A stretch of 64,000 nucleotides of DNA from Anaerocolumna chitinilytica (GTDB lineage Bacteria > Bacillota > Clostridia > Lachnospirales > Lachnospiraceae). Shown here in pieces: positions 1 through 8,573 of the stretch. The notes under the pieces are model-generated. The model was not told the DNA's origin, searched no databases, and was given only the letters and a program-made list of their open reading frames with translations. Each line of letters opens with the position of its first letter. Position 1 is the stretch's first letter. The stretch is from contig NZ_AP023368.1 of NCBI RefSeq assembly GCF_014218355.1, positions 2,980,001 through 3,044,000 of the forward strand, written 5' to 3'. A program made the position numbers and the translations under genes.

Positions 1-1
1 G

Positions 2-1714
2 CGTCTAAGCAGATACCTTATTGCAGAAAAATGGAAAATTACTCTTGCACTTTTTCTGACTGTAATCGGTAATATTCTCGCCTTAATCGGCCCTATGCTT
101 TCAGGATATGCCATAGATGCAATTGAACCAGGCAAAGGAAAAGTCATCTTTGAAAAAGTGTTCTACTATTGTGGACTAATGATGATCCTATATGTTTTCT
201 CAGCCCTTTTCTCTTACTTGCTAAGCATATTAATGCTGCATATCAGTCAGAAGGTAACGAAGCGTATACGAAATGATGTCTTTACAAAATTAACAGAACT
301 GCCGGTTAATTACTATGATACCAAGCAGGCAGGAGACATAATAAGCCGTATTTCATATGACATAGATGTCATTAGTACCTCATTGTCTACAGATGTAGTG
401 CAGATAATGGCAAGCGTTATAACCGTTGTCGGCTCCCTTATCATGATGATAATGATCTCTCCGGTATTAGTACTGGTAATGCTTGTTACAATTCCTCTTT
501 CCATTCTTTACACCCGCTATATGTCCGGCAGGGTAAGACCATTATACGCCATCCGATCAGAAAAATTAGGAGGGTTAAATGGATTTGTAGAAGAGATGGT
601 TTCCGGTCAAAAAACCATTCGGGCTTATGCCAGGGAAGAGGTCATTCAGGATAAATTTGACTCAATTAATCATGAAGCAGTAGAGGCTTATTTTAATGCG
701 GACTACTTTAGTAGTATCGTTGGACCTACCGTTAATTTTATTAATAATCTTTCCTTATCATTAGTTACAGTATTCGGAGCGGTTTTATTTTTGCTGGGGC
801 AATTAACTCTTGGAAGTATATCTTCCTTTATTTTGTACTCAAGAAAATTCTCCGGGCCTATTAATGAAGCAGCTAATATTGTAAGTGAACTTCAATCCGC
901 CGCAGCAGCGGCAGAGAGGGTATTTAAGATTCTGGATGAAGAATCCGAGGTTGCTGATTCCCCACAGGCAAAGGAATTGACTGTTGAAAAAGGTAAGGTG
1001 CAATTAAACAATGTTACCTTCGGTTATTTAAAGGACAGAATAATTTTACAGAACCTAAATATGGAGGCGAAAGAGGGTAACCTAATCGCTATTGTCGGCC
1101 CTACCGGTGCCGGCAAAACCACTATAATTAATCTCTTGATGCGTTTCTACGATATCAACAACGGCAGTATCATTATTGATAATCAGAATATAAATGAAGT
1201 TACAAGAGGAAGCCTTCGAAAAGCTTATTCTATGGTGTTACAGGATACCTGGGTATTTCATGGTACAATATATGATAACATTGCTTACGGAAAAGAAAAT
1301 GCTACCATGGAAGAAGTGGTAGAAGCAGCAAAAGCAGCGAAAATCCATTCCTATATCAAGAAATTGCCAAAGGGCTATCATACTATCCTGGACGAAGATG
1401 GTATCAACATGTCAAAGGGACAGAAACAACTATTAACAATTGCAAGAGCAATGCTGATGGATTCCAAGATTCTGATATTAGACGAAGCAACTTCAAACGT
1501 TGATACCCGAACAGAAATTCAGATACAAGCCGCCATGCGTAAGCTGATGGAAGATAAGACCTGTTTTGTTATAGCACATCGACTATCTACCATTAAAAAT
1601 GCTGATTTAATCCTGGTAGTAAACGAAGGAAATGTAATTGAACAGGGTACTCATACCGGACTTATGGAGAGAAAAGGCTTTTATTATCAAATGTATTCTT
1701 CACAGTTTGTATAA
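2..1714 (+). CDS. ABC exporter, fused membrane and ATPase domains (5' truncated)
   Basis: The frame is open from base 2, so the true start lies left of the window; about 570 residues are visible. The first half is a type-I ABC exporter membrane domain with several hydrophobic helices. The second half is the nucleotide-binding domain, with Walker A GPTGAGKTT near visible residue 366, signature MSKGQKQ near 470 (a variant of LSGGQ), Walker B ILILDEATS near 491 and the switch histidine in IAHRLST near 524. Such half-transporters act as homodimers or heterodimers exporting lipids, drugs or peptides. The partner half-gene, if any, would lie upstream and is not seen, so the substrate cannot be named. 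Confidence 0.93.
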   Translation, partial: RLSRYLIAEKWKITLALFLTVIGNILALIGPMLSGYAIDAIEPGKGKVIFEKVFYYCGLMMILYVFSALFSYLLSILMLHISQKVTKRIRNDVFTKLTELPVNYYDTKQAGDIISRISYDIDVISTSLSTDVVQIMASVITVVGSLIMMIMISPVLVLVMLVTIPLSILYTRYMSGRVRPLYAIRSEKLGGLNGFVEEMVSGQKTIRAYAREEVIQDKFDSINHEAVEAYFNADYFSSIVGPTVNFINNLSLSLVTVFGAVLFLLGQLTLGSISSFILYSRKFSGPINEAANIVSELQSAAAAAERVFKILDEESEVADSPQAKELTVEKGKVQLNNVTFGYLKDRIILQNLNMEAKEGNLIAIVGPTGAGKTTIINLLMRFYDINNGSIIIDNQNINEVTRGSLRKAYSMVLQDTWVFHGTIYDNIAYGKENATMEEVVEAAKAAKIHSYIKKLPKGYHTILDEDGINMSKGQKQLLTIARAMLMDSKILILDEATSNVDTRTEIQIQAAMRKLMEDKTCFVIAHRLSTIKNADLILVVNEGNVIEQGTHTGLMERKGFYYQMYSSQFV

Positions 1715-1845
1715 TTTTATATAAATGCCTCAAAACATTACTCAGTAAATAAATATGAAAATAGGACTTGCCAAGCAACCCATTTCTTAGTAAAATATAT
1801 TAGGTTACCGCAAACTTGAGGTGTACTGAGAGGCAAGTAGCTATT

Positions 1846-2823
1846 ATGAAGAATATCAAAGAACATATAAGGCTTGGGCAGTTTAGACCTGTATATCTCC
1901 TATATGGCACAGAAAGTTATCTAAAGAGACTGTATAAAGATAAATTAAGAACAGCCATCCTAACCGACAACAATGAGATGAATTATTCCTATTTTGAAGG
2001 CAAAGGAGTGGATATACTCAAGGTTCGGGAAATAGCCGAAACTCTCCCTTTCTTTAGTGACAAGCGTCTTATCATAATTGAGAACAGCGGGCTATTTAAA
2101 AACCAAAATGATTTGGCAGATTATATCAAAGATATCCCTGAGACTACACATATCGTTTTTGTAGAATCAGAAGTTGATAAAAGAAATCGTCTGTTTAAAG
2201 CTGTGAAAGATAATGGAACCATATCGGAAATGAACAGCATGGATGAAGCCAATCTAAAGATTTGGGTTGCAACGCTCCTAAAGCAGGACGCAAAGAAGAT
2301 AACAGAAGAAAGTATTCTCTATCTGCTTAGCAAGACCGGAACAGATATGGATAACATCAGCAATGAAGTTGAGAAGTTGATATGTTATACCGGTGATAGG
2401 GATATTGTAACCAGCCAGGACATTGAAGAAGTATGTACTTCTCAGATATCCGGCAAAATATTTCTAATGGTAGAAGCCATCGGAAACAAAAGACAGAAAC
2501 AGGCTTTAGACTTATACTATGACCTGCTGGCTCTAAAAGAAAAGCCAATGTCCATCATGTTCCTAATATCCAGACAGTTTAATATCCTACTTCAGGTAAA
2601 AAATCTGCTGTCTTTAGGCTTTAACAACAATTCCATCGCTGAAAAGACCGGATTAATGCCATTTACCATTGGAAAATATGTAAGCCAATGTAAGAATTTT
2701 AATGAAAAGACATTAAAAGGAGCACTTACTTATTGCGTTGACATGGAAGAGCAAGTCAAGACGGGAAAAATGCAGGATAGTATTGCTGTTGAGCTTATCA
2801 TAGTTCGGTTTAGCGCTGCTTAA
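1846..2823 (+). CDS. holA: DNA polymerase III subunit delta
   Basis: HolA opens the beta sliding clamp within the clamp-loader complex. The protein is 325 residues, the usual length. Its N-terminus (KNIKEHIRLGQFRPVYLLYG followed by TESYLKRLYKDKL) is the characteristic delta opening: a degenerate AAA+ fold in which the P-loop position is not a functional Walker A. The frame extends up to a TTG at 1816, but the ATG at 1846 is preceded by gagagg and matches family start positions, so I chose it. A tRNA gene follows about 135 bp downstream; a neighbouring rpsT, common in other genomes, is not seen before it. Confidence 0.93.
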   Translation: MKNIKEHIRLGQFRPVYLLYGTESYLKRLYKDKLRTAILTDNNEMNYSYFEGKGVDILKVREIAETLPFFSDKRLIIIENSGLFKNQNDLADYIKDIPETTHIVFVESEVDKRNRLFKAVKDNGTISEMNSMDEANLKIWVATLLKQDAKKITEESILYLLSKTGTDMDNISNEVEKLICYTGDRDIVTSQDIEEVCTSQISGKIFLMVEAIGNKRQKQALDLYYDLLALKEKPMSIMFLISRQFNILLQVKNLLSLGFNNNSIAEKTGLMPFTIGKYVSQCKNFNEKTLKGALTYCVDMEEQVKTGKMQDSIAVELIIVRFSAA

Positions 2824-2957
2824 ATATCGGGTTTAACAGCGGATTACTTATATTTAACATTTATAAATGATAATTATTTATAATGATTTGGTTATATACA
2901 ATCAATCTTTCTATAATACGTAATATGTACTAAAGAAAGATGATTATAATATAAATT

Positions 2958-3043
2958 GGAGATGTATCGAAGAGGCCGTAACGAGCTTGACTCGAAATCA
3001 AGTTGTCCGCAAGGGCACGTGGGTTCGAATCCCACCGTCTCCG
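2958..3043 (+). tRNA. tRNA-Ser (anticodon CGA)
   Basis: The 7-bp acceptor stem GGAGATG/CGTCTCC contains one G-T pair. The anticodon stem CTTGA/TCAAG encloses loop CTCGAAA, giving anticodon CGA. A long variable arm typical of class II serine tRNAs is present, as is the T-arm GTGGGTTCGAATCCCAC. The discriminator base is G and the CCA end is not encoded. A TATAAT-like -10 lies just upstream at about 2945-2950. Confidence 0.95.
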
Positions 3044-3045
3044 CT

Positions 3046-3080
3046 AAAAACCCTTAGTATTTACTGGGGGTTTTATTTTT
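3046..3080 (+). terminator. Intrinsic terminator of tRNA-Ser
   Basis: AAAACCC pairs with GGGTTTT across a short loop and is followed by ATTTTT, directly after the tRNA. Confidence 0.75.
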
Positions 3081-3163
3081 GTGTTGCATTTCATGTTGCA
3101 TAAACGCTTTAATGTAACAAAGATAAATATACTTAAGAACTTTATAAGGATGATGCCTAAAAC

Positions 3164-3264
3164 ATGCAGAGATCGTTCACAAAATTGAGGACAGACGAGT
3201 TATAGCAAAGTGTAAGGAAATCGGAATAGTTCCTTACGGATATACCTTGATAGTTACTATGTAA
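3164..3264 (+). pseudogene. Short coding remnant, family unknown
   Basis: An open stretch of about 33 codons without a start has coding-like composition (central part KIEDRRVIAKCKEIGIVPYG) and ends at TAA 3262-3264. It lies just behind the tRNA-Ser, a common landing site for integrative elements, and may be debris from one. No family is recognised and it could be chance. Confidence 0.2.
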
Positions 3265-3276
3265 AGAAGCCAAGTG

Positions 3277-3426
3277 TTATTTCTCAGCTTCACTAGTTTG
3301 ATATGCAATTAATACGATATCCTTATCTGTTTTGGAGCTAATCGTTTTTTCTAACTCAGAGATGCTACTAACATCTTCATTAGAGATATTAGCTATACAA
3401 TAGTCTTTAAAATTCTTTATTTCCAT
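3277..3426 (-). CDS. Small 49-residue acidic protein, unknown function
   Basis: The leftward frame starts at ATG 3424-3426 behind a very strong ribosome-binding site (AAAGGAGATGAACTC) and stops at TAA 3277-3279. The 49 residues begin MEIKNFKDYCIANISNEDVS and are rich in Glu, Lys and Ser, with one cysteine (Cys10) and no signal peptide or membrane segment. The start-site quality and codon use argue for a real gene. It stands alone between the tRNA-Ser and the DUF4177 gene. The function is unknown. Confidence 0.55.
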   Translation of the reverse strand: MEIKNFKDYCIANISNEDVSSISELEKTISSKTDKDIVLIAYQTSEAEK

Positions 3427-3728
3427 GAGTTCATCTCCTTTCATGGTAAGTATTTGTAATATTTTTAAAATTAAACATTGTAAATTAATTTGATAAGTTA
3501 GTAGGTTACTTATACAGAGAGAATATAGAGGTCAAAGAACAGATACAAAAGTATGGGTATTCGCTGTTAAATGGGCACCACTTGAATGGAACGTTCGAAT
3601 CGTTCAAGCTGGATTATACCCAGTACACTCCTTGATAGATACGTCTGAAATATAGGCATGTCTTTTTATATTGAAAAATGTGGTAAGATTGGTTATAATG
3701 GTAAAAATAAAGTTCAGGGAGCGAATAT
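3427..3728. other. Intergenic region without recognised gene
   Basis: These 302 bp separate the 49-residue gene (leftward) from the DUF4177 gene (rightward), so promoters for both should lie here. A small palindrome (GAACGTTCGAATCGTTC, near 3581-3597) is the only structure I see. Confidence 0.4.
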
Positions 3729-3917
3729 ATGAAAAAATGGGAATACAGGATATTAGAGGTATCAATGGACTTAAATGACAACGATGAAATTGAAGTAAAT
3801 AATTTAGGTAAAGAAGGATGGGAAATGATAAGTGTGACCTCTATAATAAAAGACAGTGTAAGTGGTGGTTCCTATACTTCATCGGTTATATTTACACTTA
3901 AAAGAGAATTAGAATAG
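3729..3917 (+). CDS. DUF4177-like small protein
   Basis: The 62-residue protein has the pattern of DUF4177: an N-terminal KKWEYRILEV strand, then LGKEGWEMISV, then a C-terminal VIFTLKRELE strand. These small cytosolic alpha/beta proteins have no established function. The start is ATG 3729 with cagggag upstream. It is a single-gene unit closed by its own terminator. Confidence 0.7.
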   Translation: MKKWEYRILEVSMDLNDNDEIEVNNLGKEGWEMISVTSIIKDSVSGGSYTSSVIFTLKRELE

Positions 3918-3924
3918 ATATAAT

Positions 3925-3947
3925 AAGCATCCTTCGGGGTGCTTTTT
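3925..3947 (+). terminator. Intrinsic terminator
   Basis: AAGCATCC and GGGTGCTT form a stem around TTCG and are followed by a T-run, 8 bp after the DUF4177 stop. Confidence 0.85.
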
Positions 3948-4040
3948 CTTGTATTTTATCATTGTAATTACTGTAATAAAGTGATAAGATCTTACTTTTT
4001 CGAATTTTTAAAAAATTTTTCCTTTTCAGGAAAAAAACAC

Positions 4041-4078
4041 TTGACAAATTTTATATTTGTAACTATTATAGTTACAAA
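4041..4078 (+). promoter_or_regulatory. Sigma-A promoter overlapped by a perfect operator palindrome
   Basis: The -35 TTGACA is at 4041-4046 and the -10 TATTAT at 4064-4069, with a 17-bp spacer. TTTGTAACTA (4056-4065) and TAGTTACAAA (4069-4078) form a perfect 10-bp inverted repeat with a 3-bp centre lying over the -10. The downstream gene is an Rrf2 repressor, so autorepression through this palindrome is the simplest reading. Confidence 0.8.
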
Positions 4079-4091
4079 AGGAGATGCTTTT

Positions 4092-4505
4092 ATGTATTCT
4101 ACTAAATTATCGGTTAGCATTCATATATTAAGTGTAATTGCATTGACGGAAACTCAGCCCATTACTTCTGAGTATATAGCTTCCAGCATTAACACTAATC
4201 CAGTGCTTGTTAGACGTTTGATGAGTCGTTTGAAGAAAGCTAAGCTAATTAAGACGAGCACAAAGCTTGGTGTAACTGGGCTTGCAAGAAAAGAAGAGGA
4301 TATAACACTTCTTGACATATTCCTTGCGGTTGAGGATCATCAACAATTATTCAGTATACATGACAATACCAACCCGGAATGCCCGGTAGGAGCGAATATT
4401 GAAAGTACTCTGAAACATTTATATGATACCATTCAAAAGGCCACTGAAAAAGAACTGTCCGCTATTACGCTGGCAGAAGTCACAAAGGAATTTATTCCCA
4501 GATAA
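4092..4505 (+). CDS. Rrf2-family transcriptional repressor (YwnA-like)
   Basis: The 137-residue winged-helix protein begins MYSTKLSVSIHILSVIALTE and has the Rrf2 recognition region (residues ~25-50, SEYIASSINTNPVLVRRLMS) and the characteristic ITLLDIFLAVE segment. It has only one cysteine in the effector region, so the Fe-S cluster of IscR/NsrR is not expected. The frame is open farther upstream, but ATG 4092 has aaaaggag at the right distance and lies below the promoter. It precedes a NAD(P)-binding oxidoreductase; the order matches Bacillus ywnA-ywnB. It probably senses an electrophile or redox signal through that cysteine (inference). Confidence 0.85.
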   Translation: MYSTKLSVSIHILSVIALTETQPITSEYIASSINTNPVLVRRLMSRLKKAKLIKTSTKLGVTGLARKEEDITLLDIFLAVEDHQQLFSIHDNTNPECPVGANIESTLKHLYDTIQKATEKELSAITLAEVTKEFIPR

Positions 4506-4620
4506 ATTACACAATAATGGATTCAGGATCATCAACTCGAATACTTTGTATTCACAAAAGGCGTGTAGTTCAAAAAACGAAAGACTGTTTTTCAACTGCA
4601 CATGCAGAATGGAGGTTATT

Positions 4621-5262
4621 ATGAAACTTGCAATTATAGGTGCAACCGGCATGGCCGGTACCGCACTATACAAAGAAAGTGTGTCTCGCGGACATGATGT
4701 TACCGTTATCGTACGAAATAAAGACAAAGCTGTCTCCTTACTGGGAAACGATGTAAAAGTAATTGAAGAAGATGTATTTAACCTAACAAAATCAGATCTT
4801 CAGGATTTCGACGTTATCATAAACGCTTTTGCAACGACTCCGGATAAAGCGTATTTACATCTTGACTTAGCTGCAAAATTGATTTCTTTCTTCAGAGAGA
4901 CAGAAAGCCCACGATTATTTTTTATTCTCGGGGCAGCCAGTTTACTAGATCAGAAAGAGGAACTGTTTTTGGACACTCTAAAAACTTTTCCGGATACGGA
5001 ATCCTGGATTTCTATTCCAATTGAAGCCTATAAGACCCTTAACTTCCTGCGAGGTATTGAAAATGTCAACTGGGTGGGAGTGTCTCCCTCGGCGGAGTTT
5101 GTAGCCGGAGATGCAACTGTTCCAGTGATAGGTAAAGATCATCTCTTGGCATCTGCAAATGGCCAATCCCTCGTAACAAGCGGAACAATGGCAGTAGCAA
5201 TCTTAAATGAAATAGAAAATCCACGATTCATCCGCACAAGATTTACAGTATGTAATCAGTAA
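4621..5262 (+). CDS. NAD(P)-binding atypical SDR oxidoreductase (YwnB-like)
   Basis: A 213-residue Rossmann protein with the N-terminal nucleotide-binding motif GATGMAG at residues 7-13. It belongs to the atypical SDR NAD(P)H-binding family, which contains flavin-reductase-like and quinone-reductase-like enzymes. The length equals that of Bacillus YwnB as I recall it. The start is ATG 4621 behind ggaggttatt; the longer upstream frame overlaps the repressor gene and is not used. It probably shares the repressor's transcript and takes part in quinone or electrophile detoxification together with the following flavin reductase. The substrate is unknown. Confidence 0.82.
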   Translation: MKLAIIGATGMAGTALYKESVSRGHDVTVIVRNKDKAVSLLGNDVKVIEEDVFNLTKSDLQDFDVIINAFATTPDKAYLHLDLAAKLISFFRETESPRLFFILGAASLLDQKEELFLDTLKTFPDTESWISIPIEAYKTLNFLRGIENVNWVGVSPSAEFVAGDATVPVIGKDHLLASANGQSLVTSGTMAVAILNEIENPRFIRTRFTVCNQ

Positions 5263-5301
5263 TTATCACATAAATTTATTAAAATGATTGGAGGTATAAT
5301 T

Positions 5302-5850
5302 ATGAGTAAATTAATTGGTATTATTTCAGGCAGCTTAAGAAAGAATTCTTTTTCCGGAAGTATCGCTGAGTATGTAAAGAGTCATGCTCCAGAAGGTTTT
5401 GAGTTTAAAATTATTGATATTAGCGGACTCCCTCTTTATGATCAAGATTATGATGGTGCAGACCCTAAGGAGTATACCTTATTTAGAAATGAAATAAAGG
5501 CTCTGGATGGTGTACTTTTTATCACACCGGAACACAATCGTTCAATTCCTGCAGCGTTAAAAAATGCACTTGATGTAGGTTCAAGACCATATGGCCAAAA
5601 TGTATGGAACGGCAAGCCGGGTGCCATTATCAGCCAGTCTCCAGGTGGAATTGGCGGCTTTGGTGCAAATCATCATCTGCGTCAGATACTTGCTTTTCTA
5701 AATGTATTAACTCTTGCCCAGCCTGAAGCGTATATCGGTTCTTACCACACCTTAATTGATGAAAGCGGTGCCTTAAACAATGCAGGTACAAAAGAGTTTA
5801 TTGATAGTTTCTTAGGTGCTTTTACTTCCTGGGTTGAAAAAATATCTTAA
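5302..5850 (+). CDS. NADPH-dependent FMN reductase family protein
   Basis: The 182-residue flavodoxin-like protein opens MSKLIGIISGSLRKNSFSG, in which GSLRKNSF is the FMN phosphate-binding loop. The motif TPEHNRSIPAALKNALD, typical of the NAD(P)H:quinone/chromate reductase (ChrR/YieF/AzoR-like) group, also contacts flavin. The start is ATG 5302 with ggagg. As the third gene of the Rrf2 unit it supports a two-electron quinone or azo reduction role under redox stress. A terminator follows. Confidence 0.87.
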   Translation: MSKLIGIISGSLRKNSFSGSIAEYVKSHAPEGFEFKIIDISGLPLYDQDYDGADPKEYTLFRNEIKALDGVLFITPEHNRSIPAALKNALDVGSRPYGQNVWNGKPGAIISQSPGGIGGFGANHHLRQILAFLNVLTLAQPEAYIGSYHTLIDESGALNNAGTKEFIDSFLGAFTSWVEKIS

Positions 5851-5858
5851 TTAATATA

Positions 5859-5896
5859 GGGCATACAAGTCATAAATAACTTGTATGCCCTAATTT
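5859..5896 (+). terminator. Hairpin terminator of the Rrf2/reductase unit
   Basis: GGGCATACAAGT pairs with ACTTGTATGCCC across a 9-nt loop and is followed by a weak T-rich tail. Confidence 0.75.
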
Positions 5897-6027
5897 CATT
5901 TCTACTCAAATTACACTCAGCATGATAAGCAGCCGCTTATCTATATAAAAATGCAATTCGCTATCCATGGGGAATACATAAATAAGAATTTTTGTTATAA
6001 TTGCTTTTGTTAAAGGAGGTATCTACT

Positions 6028-6501
6028 ATGGATCAAAGGCAGATAGGTAAATTTATAGCTGAGTTAAGAAATGAAAAAAGTATGACTCAGTCAGAACTTG
6101 GTGAAAAACTTGGTGTTACAAACAAAACAGTTTCCCGTTGGGAAAACGGAAATTATATGCCGGATATTTCACTTATTACAACACTATGTACAGAATTGGG
6201 TATAAGCGCAAATGAACTTTTATGTGCGCAACATCTAAAAGATTCGGAGTTTAAAATGAAAGCAGATGAAAATTTAATAGAAACACTAAACAAAATCAAA
6301 AATATCCGGCACGAAAAATCAATCATTGATTTTTTTACTGGTGCTGGCACTGGTATAGTAATTTCATGCTTGTTTTCACCTCTTTCAATTATAAGGACAG
6401 TTGTCATACTTACCGGAATTGCAATGATTGGGATAGGATGGTATAGAAAAGCAAAGTATGATAAAATGGTTTTCCAGCTCTTAGACGAACATAATCAATA
6501 A
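6028..6501 (+). CDS. XRE-type HTH regulator with membrane segment
   Basis: This 157-residue protein has an N-terminal XRE helix-turn-helix (residues ~5-60, MTQSELGEKLGVTNKTVSRW, an acidic linker) followed by hydrophobic stretches at ~105-145 that would span the membrane once or twice. The architecture is common in Clostridia and suggests a membrane-tethered regulator, but no target is evident. The start is ATG 6028, 8 bp after AAAGGAGG. It is alone in its unit. Confidence 0.8.
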   Translation: MDQRQIGKFIAELRNEKSMTQSELGEKLGVTNKTVSRWENGNYMPDISLITTLCTELGISANELLCAQHLKDSEFKMKADENLIETLNKIKNIRHEKSIIDFFTGAGTGIVISCLFSPLSIIRTVVILTGIAMIGIGWYRKAKYDKMVFQLLDEHNQ

Positions 6502-6981
6502 TGCTGTCGTAATGGTTTAATTTATCTTATGTATCCAAACTATTATTTTAAATACCTATGCATATTTGGACTTTTATATTTTGAATTTAAATTTCTTGGA
6601 AACTTGAAAGAAATATATAATCCCTTCGTTATTGTATTGTTTCAATATCATGACGAGAGGGATTTATTTATTGGCGTTGCTATAAAGTAGTTTCAATTGA
6701 TAAAAAGGAGGCTCATGTAAGTTATATACAGGTGCGAGGACTCCCAAATAGTCCGTTTAATATCATTATGAACGTAATTAAATCCTTATAATAAATAAAA
6801 TCCTGCATTCAGTTTAAATATTAGGTCTACATCCTAACCTCATAATACCAGATGAAATACCGGTAAATCCGATATTTCATCTGGTATTTTTTATGAATTA
6901 CTTTATATGAATGCCTAAATCTATTATTACTAATATATATTTGTAATTGTATAATCTAATTAGATATTTATATAATCAATA
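6502..6981. other. Intergenic region with two hairpins and a start-stop element
   Basis: Contents: an inverted repeat around 6618-6664 (aatccc.../...gggatt); a strong ribosome-binding site AAAAAGGAGG followed by ATG-TAA at 6715-6720; and the terminator listed separately. No full-length reading frame is convincing. Transcripts might pass through, giving a leader-like RNA, but no riboswitch class was recognised. Confidence 0.4.
6845..6892 (+). terminator. Strong intrinsic terminator
   Basis: ATACCAGATGAAATA and TATTTCATCTGGTAT form a perfect 15-bp stem and are followed by TTTTT. No gene ends close upstream (the nearest stop is 350 bp away), which suggests an untranslated transcript ends here. 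Confidence 0.85.
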
Positions 6982-7037
6982 TTGACAAAACATATGTGTT
7001 ATAAGTATAATGTAAATATATTTAGATGAACATCTAA
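6954..7037 (+). promoter_or_regulatory. Promoter flanked by two ATCTAA/TTAGAT palindromes
   Basis: The promoter is TTGACA (6982-6987), an 18-bp spacer and TATAAT (7006-7011). ATCTAATTAGAT (6954-6965) lies upstream and TTAGATG-AA-CATCTAA (7022-7037) lies at the transcription start region. Both contain the half-site TTAGAT. They are candidate operators for the ArsR-DUF2087 protein encoded at the end of this gene group. Confidence 0.65.
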
Positions 7038-7056
7038 TCAAAAAGGAGATATTTAT

Positions 7057-8049
7057 ATGAAAACAGATATCATTAAAAAAATTGTAAAAGCCAGTGGAGT
7101 CAGTCAGGGAGAATTAATATTGCTTCACTTTTGGGGTGAGGACAGGGATATTGATTTAATGCATAAATTTGCTGTTGCAGTAGCTGAGCTTGGTGCTTCT
7201 TCAATGGAAGTGCAGCAATCCAGAACCCATAACAGTAATATTTTCAAATCTGTTTCACAAGCAAGTTATAATGATAAATATTATTCTATATTCAATCAGG
7301 TTGATGCGGTACTTGATATATTTACTTATAAGCCGATAGTTTTAGAGAACGAACTCCCCAAGGAACAGATGGATTACTATTTGTCCTATATGCAGAATAT
7401 TTTTCATGTTTTTATGAAAAAGAAGCGATTTACCCAAATTCGTATACCAACAGCTGAAAATGCAAAAGAATCAGGTCTGGAACCCTCAGAATTTATTGAG
7501 CGTATGACAAAAGCATATGATATTGATTATGACATGTTAAAAGAAACCTGTGAGAAGAAAATAACAGAATTGAGTAAAGCAAAGGAAATCCTTTTGCACA
7601 CCGGAGACAATTGCATATTAAAGCTTGTAACCGAAAACAGAGATTGGATAGCAGATTGTGGTGACGGTGATTGGCCTTGTGGTGAAGTATACATTGCTCC
7701 TGTAGAAGATCAAACAGAAGGTACTATTTTTTATAACAGACTCTATCTGGAAGATACCGGTGTATTTGAGAATATAGTTCTGACAATCAAAGATGGTGTT
7801 ATAATAAGCAGTAATTCAGATTTATTTAATCAATTTCTGGAAAAAAATTCAAAGGAGAACCTGACAGTTTGTGAACTTGGCTTCGGCTGTAATGATAATA
7901 TATTAAGTATTACAGGTTATACCGTATTAGATGAAAAGATGTCTGGTACCTTTCATATTGCTATTGGCGATAATAGCATGTTCGGCGGAAAAAACAACGC
8001 TGATTTACATATAGATTTCGTTGGAACCGCATCCATTGAATTAAAATAA
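7057..8049 (+). CDS. M29-like (thermophilic aminopeptidase family) metalloprotein
   Basis: At 330 residues it is shorter than the ~410-residue M29 aminopeptidases, but the C-terminal half keeps their metal-ligand pattern: Glu210 in GEVYIAPVED, Glu273 in VCELGFG, His300 in FHIAIGD, and His318/Asp320 in LHIDFV. A two-metal aminopeptidase or a relative is therefore likely, acting in the cytosol on an unknown peptide. ATG 7057 follows aaaaggagat. It appears to be the first gene of a three-gene group with a helical hypothetical protein and an ArsR-DUF2087 regulator, and its promoter carries paired palindromes. Confidence 0.75.
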   Translation: MKTDIIKKIVKASGVSQGELILLHFWGEDRDIDLMHKFAVAVAELGASSMEVQQSRTHNSNIFKSVSQASYNDKYYSIFNQVDAVLDIFTYKPIVLENELPKEQMDYYLSYMQNIFHVFMKKKRFTQIRIPTAENAKESGLEPSEFIERMTKAYDIDYDMLKETCEKKITELSKAKEILLHTGDNCILKLVTENRDWIADCGDGDWPCGEVYIAPVEDQTEGTIFYNRLYLEDTGVFENIVLTIKDGVIISSNSDLFNQFLEKNSKENLTVCELGFGCNDNILSITGYTVLDEKMSGTFHIAIGDNSMFGGKNNADLHIDFVGTASIELK

Positions 8050-8132
8050 TTTACTTAAAGACGCTACCGTATGATAATCAAAGAACAATTTTTGATTTAT
8101 ATATGCACTTTAACGCATCACAAGGAGAATAT

Positions 8133-8501
8133 ATGATGGAAAACAAAAATACTGAATTTCTAAAATACTTGGATATATCCATAAAGGCATCTCAAGATAT
8201 GACTCAGGAATTAATAAAGGATAACCGAAAAGATGAAGCAGATCATGAAAAAGTAAAAACGAATGTATATCAGATTTTTAAAACAGTATTCCAGGTTATC
8301 ACAAAACAAAAAGCTTTGGAACTAGATGACATTAAGAAACTCTTTCTTGAAAAACTCGAAACGATTCCGGCAAATTGGAAGACCTCTCTTGAATCTGGGA
8401 AGGAATTTCAAGACTATGAAAAAATACTGATTGAAGAAATAAAGCTGCAAACTCTTGAGGAAATTCGAAATACGTTTTTAACACTTTGGGAAAGTAATTA
8501 A
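8133..8501 (+). CDS. Helical hypothetical protein, 122 residues
   Basis: A charged, predominantly helical cytosolic protein (opening MMENKNTEFLKYLDISIKAS) without signal peptide, membrane segment or recognised motif. ATG 8133 lies 5 bp after aaggag; a longer frame from 8103 has no ribosome-binding site. It lies between the M29-like gene and the ArsR-DUF2087 regulator, so co-regulation with the peptidase is likely. I do not recognise the family. Confidence 0.65.
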   Translation: MMENKNTEFLKYLDISIKASQDMTQELIKDNRKDEADHEKVKTNVYQIFKTVFQVITKQKALELDDIKKLFLEKLETIPANWKTSLESGKEFQDYEKILIEEIKLQTLEEIRNTFLTLWESN

Positions 8502-8573
8502 GGTTCTTAACTAGAAACAAATATCTATTCCGCATTATCAAGGTGTAGCTTGATATTTACGAAAGGAGTTAAA

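Noticed and set aside
3581..3597. GAACGTTCGAATCGTTC looks like a tRNA T-arm or attachment-site copy of the nearby tRNA-Ser
   Set aside because: Only about nine bases match the tRNA, and no acceptor stem or anticodon arm lies in register.
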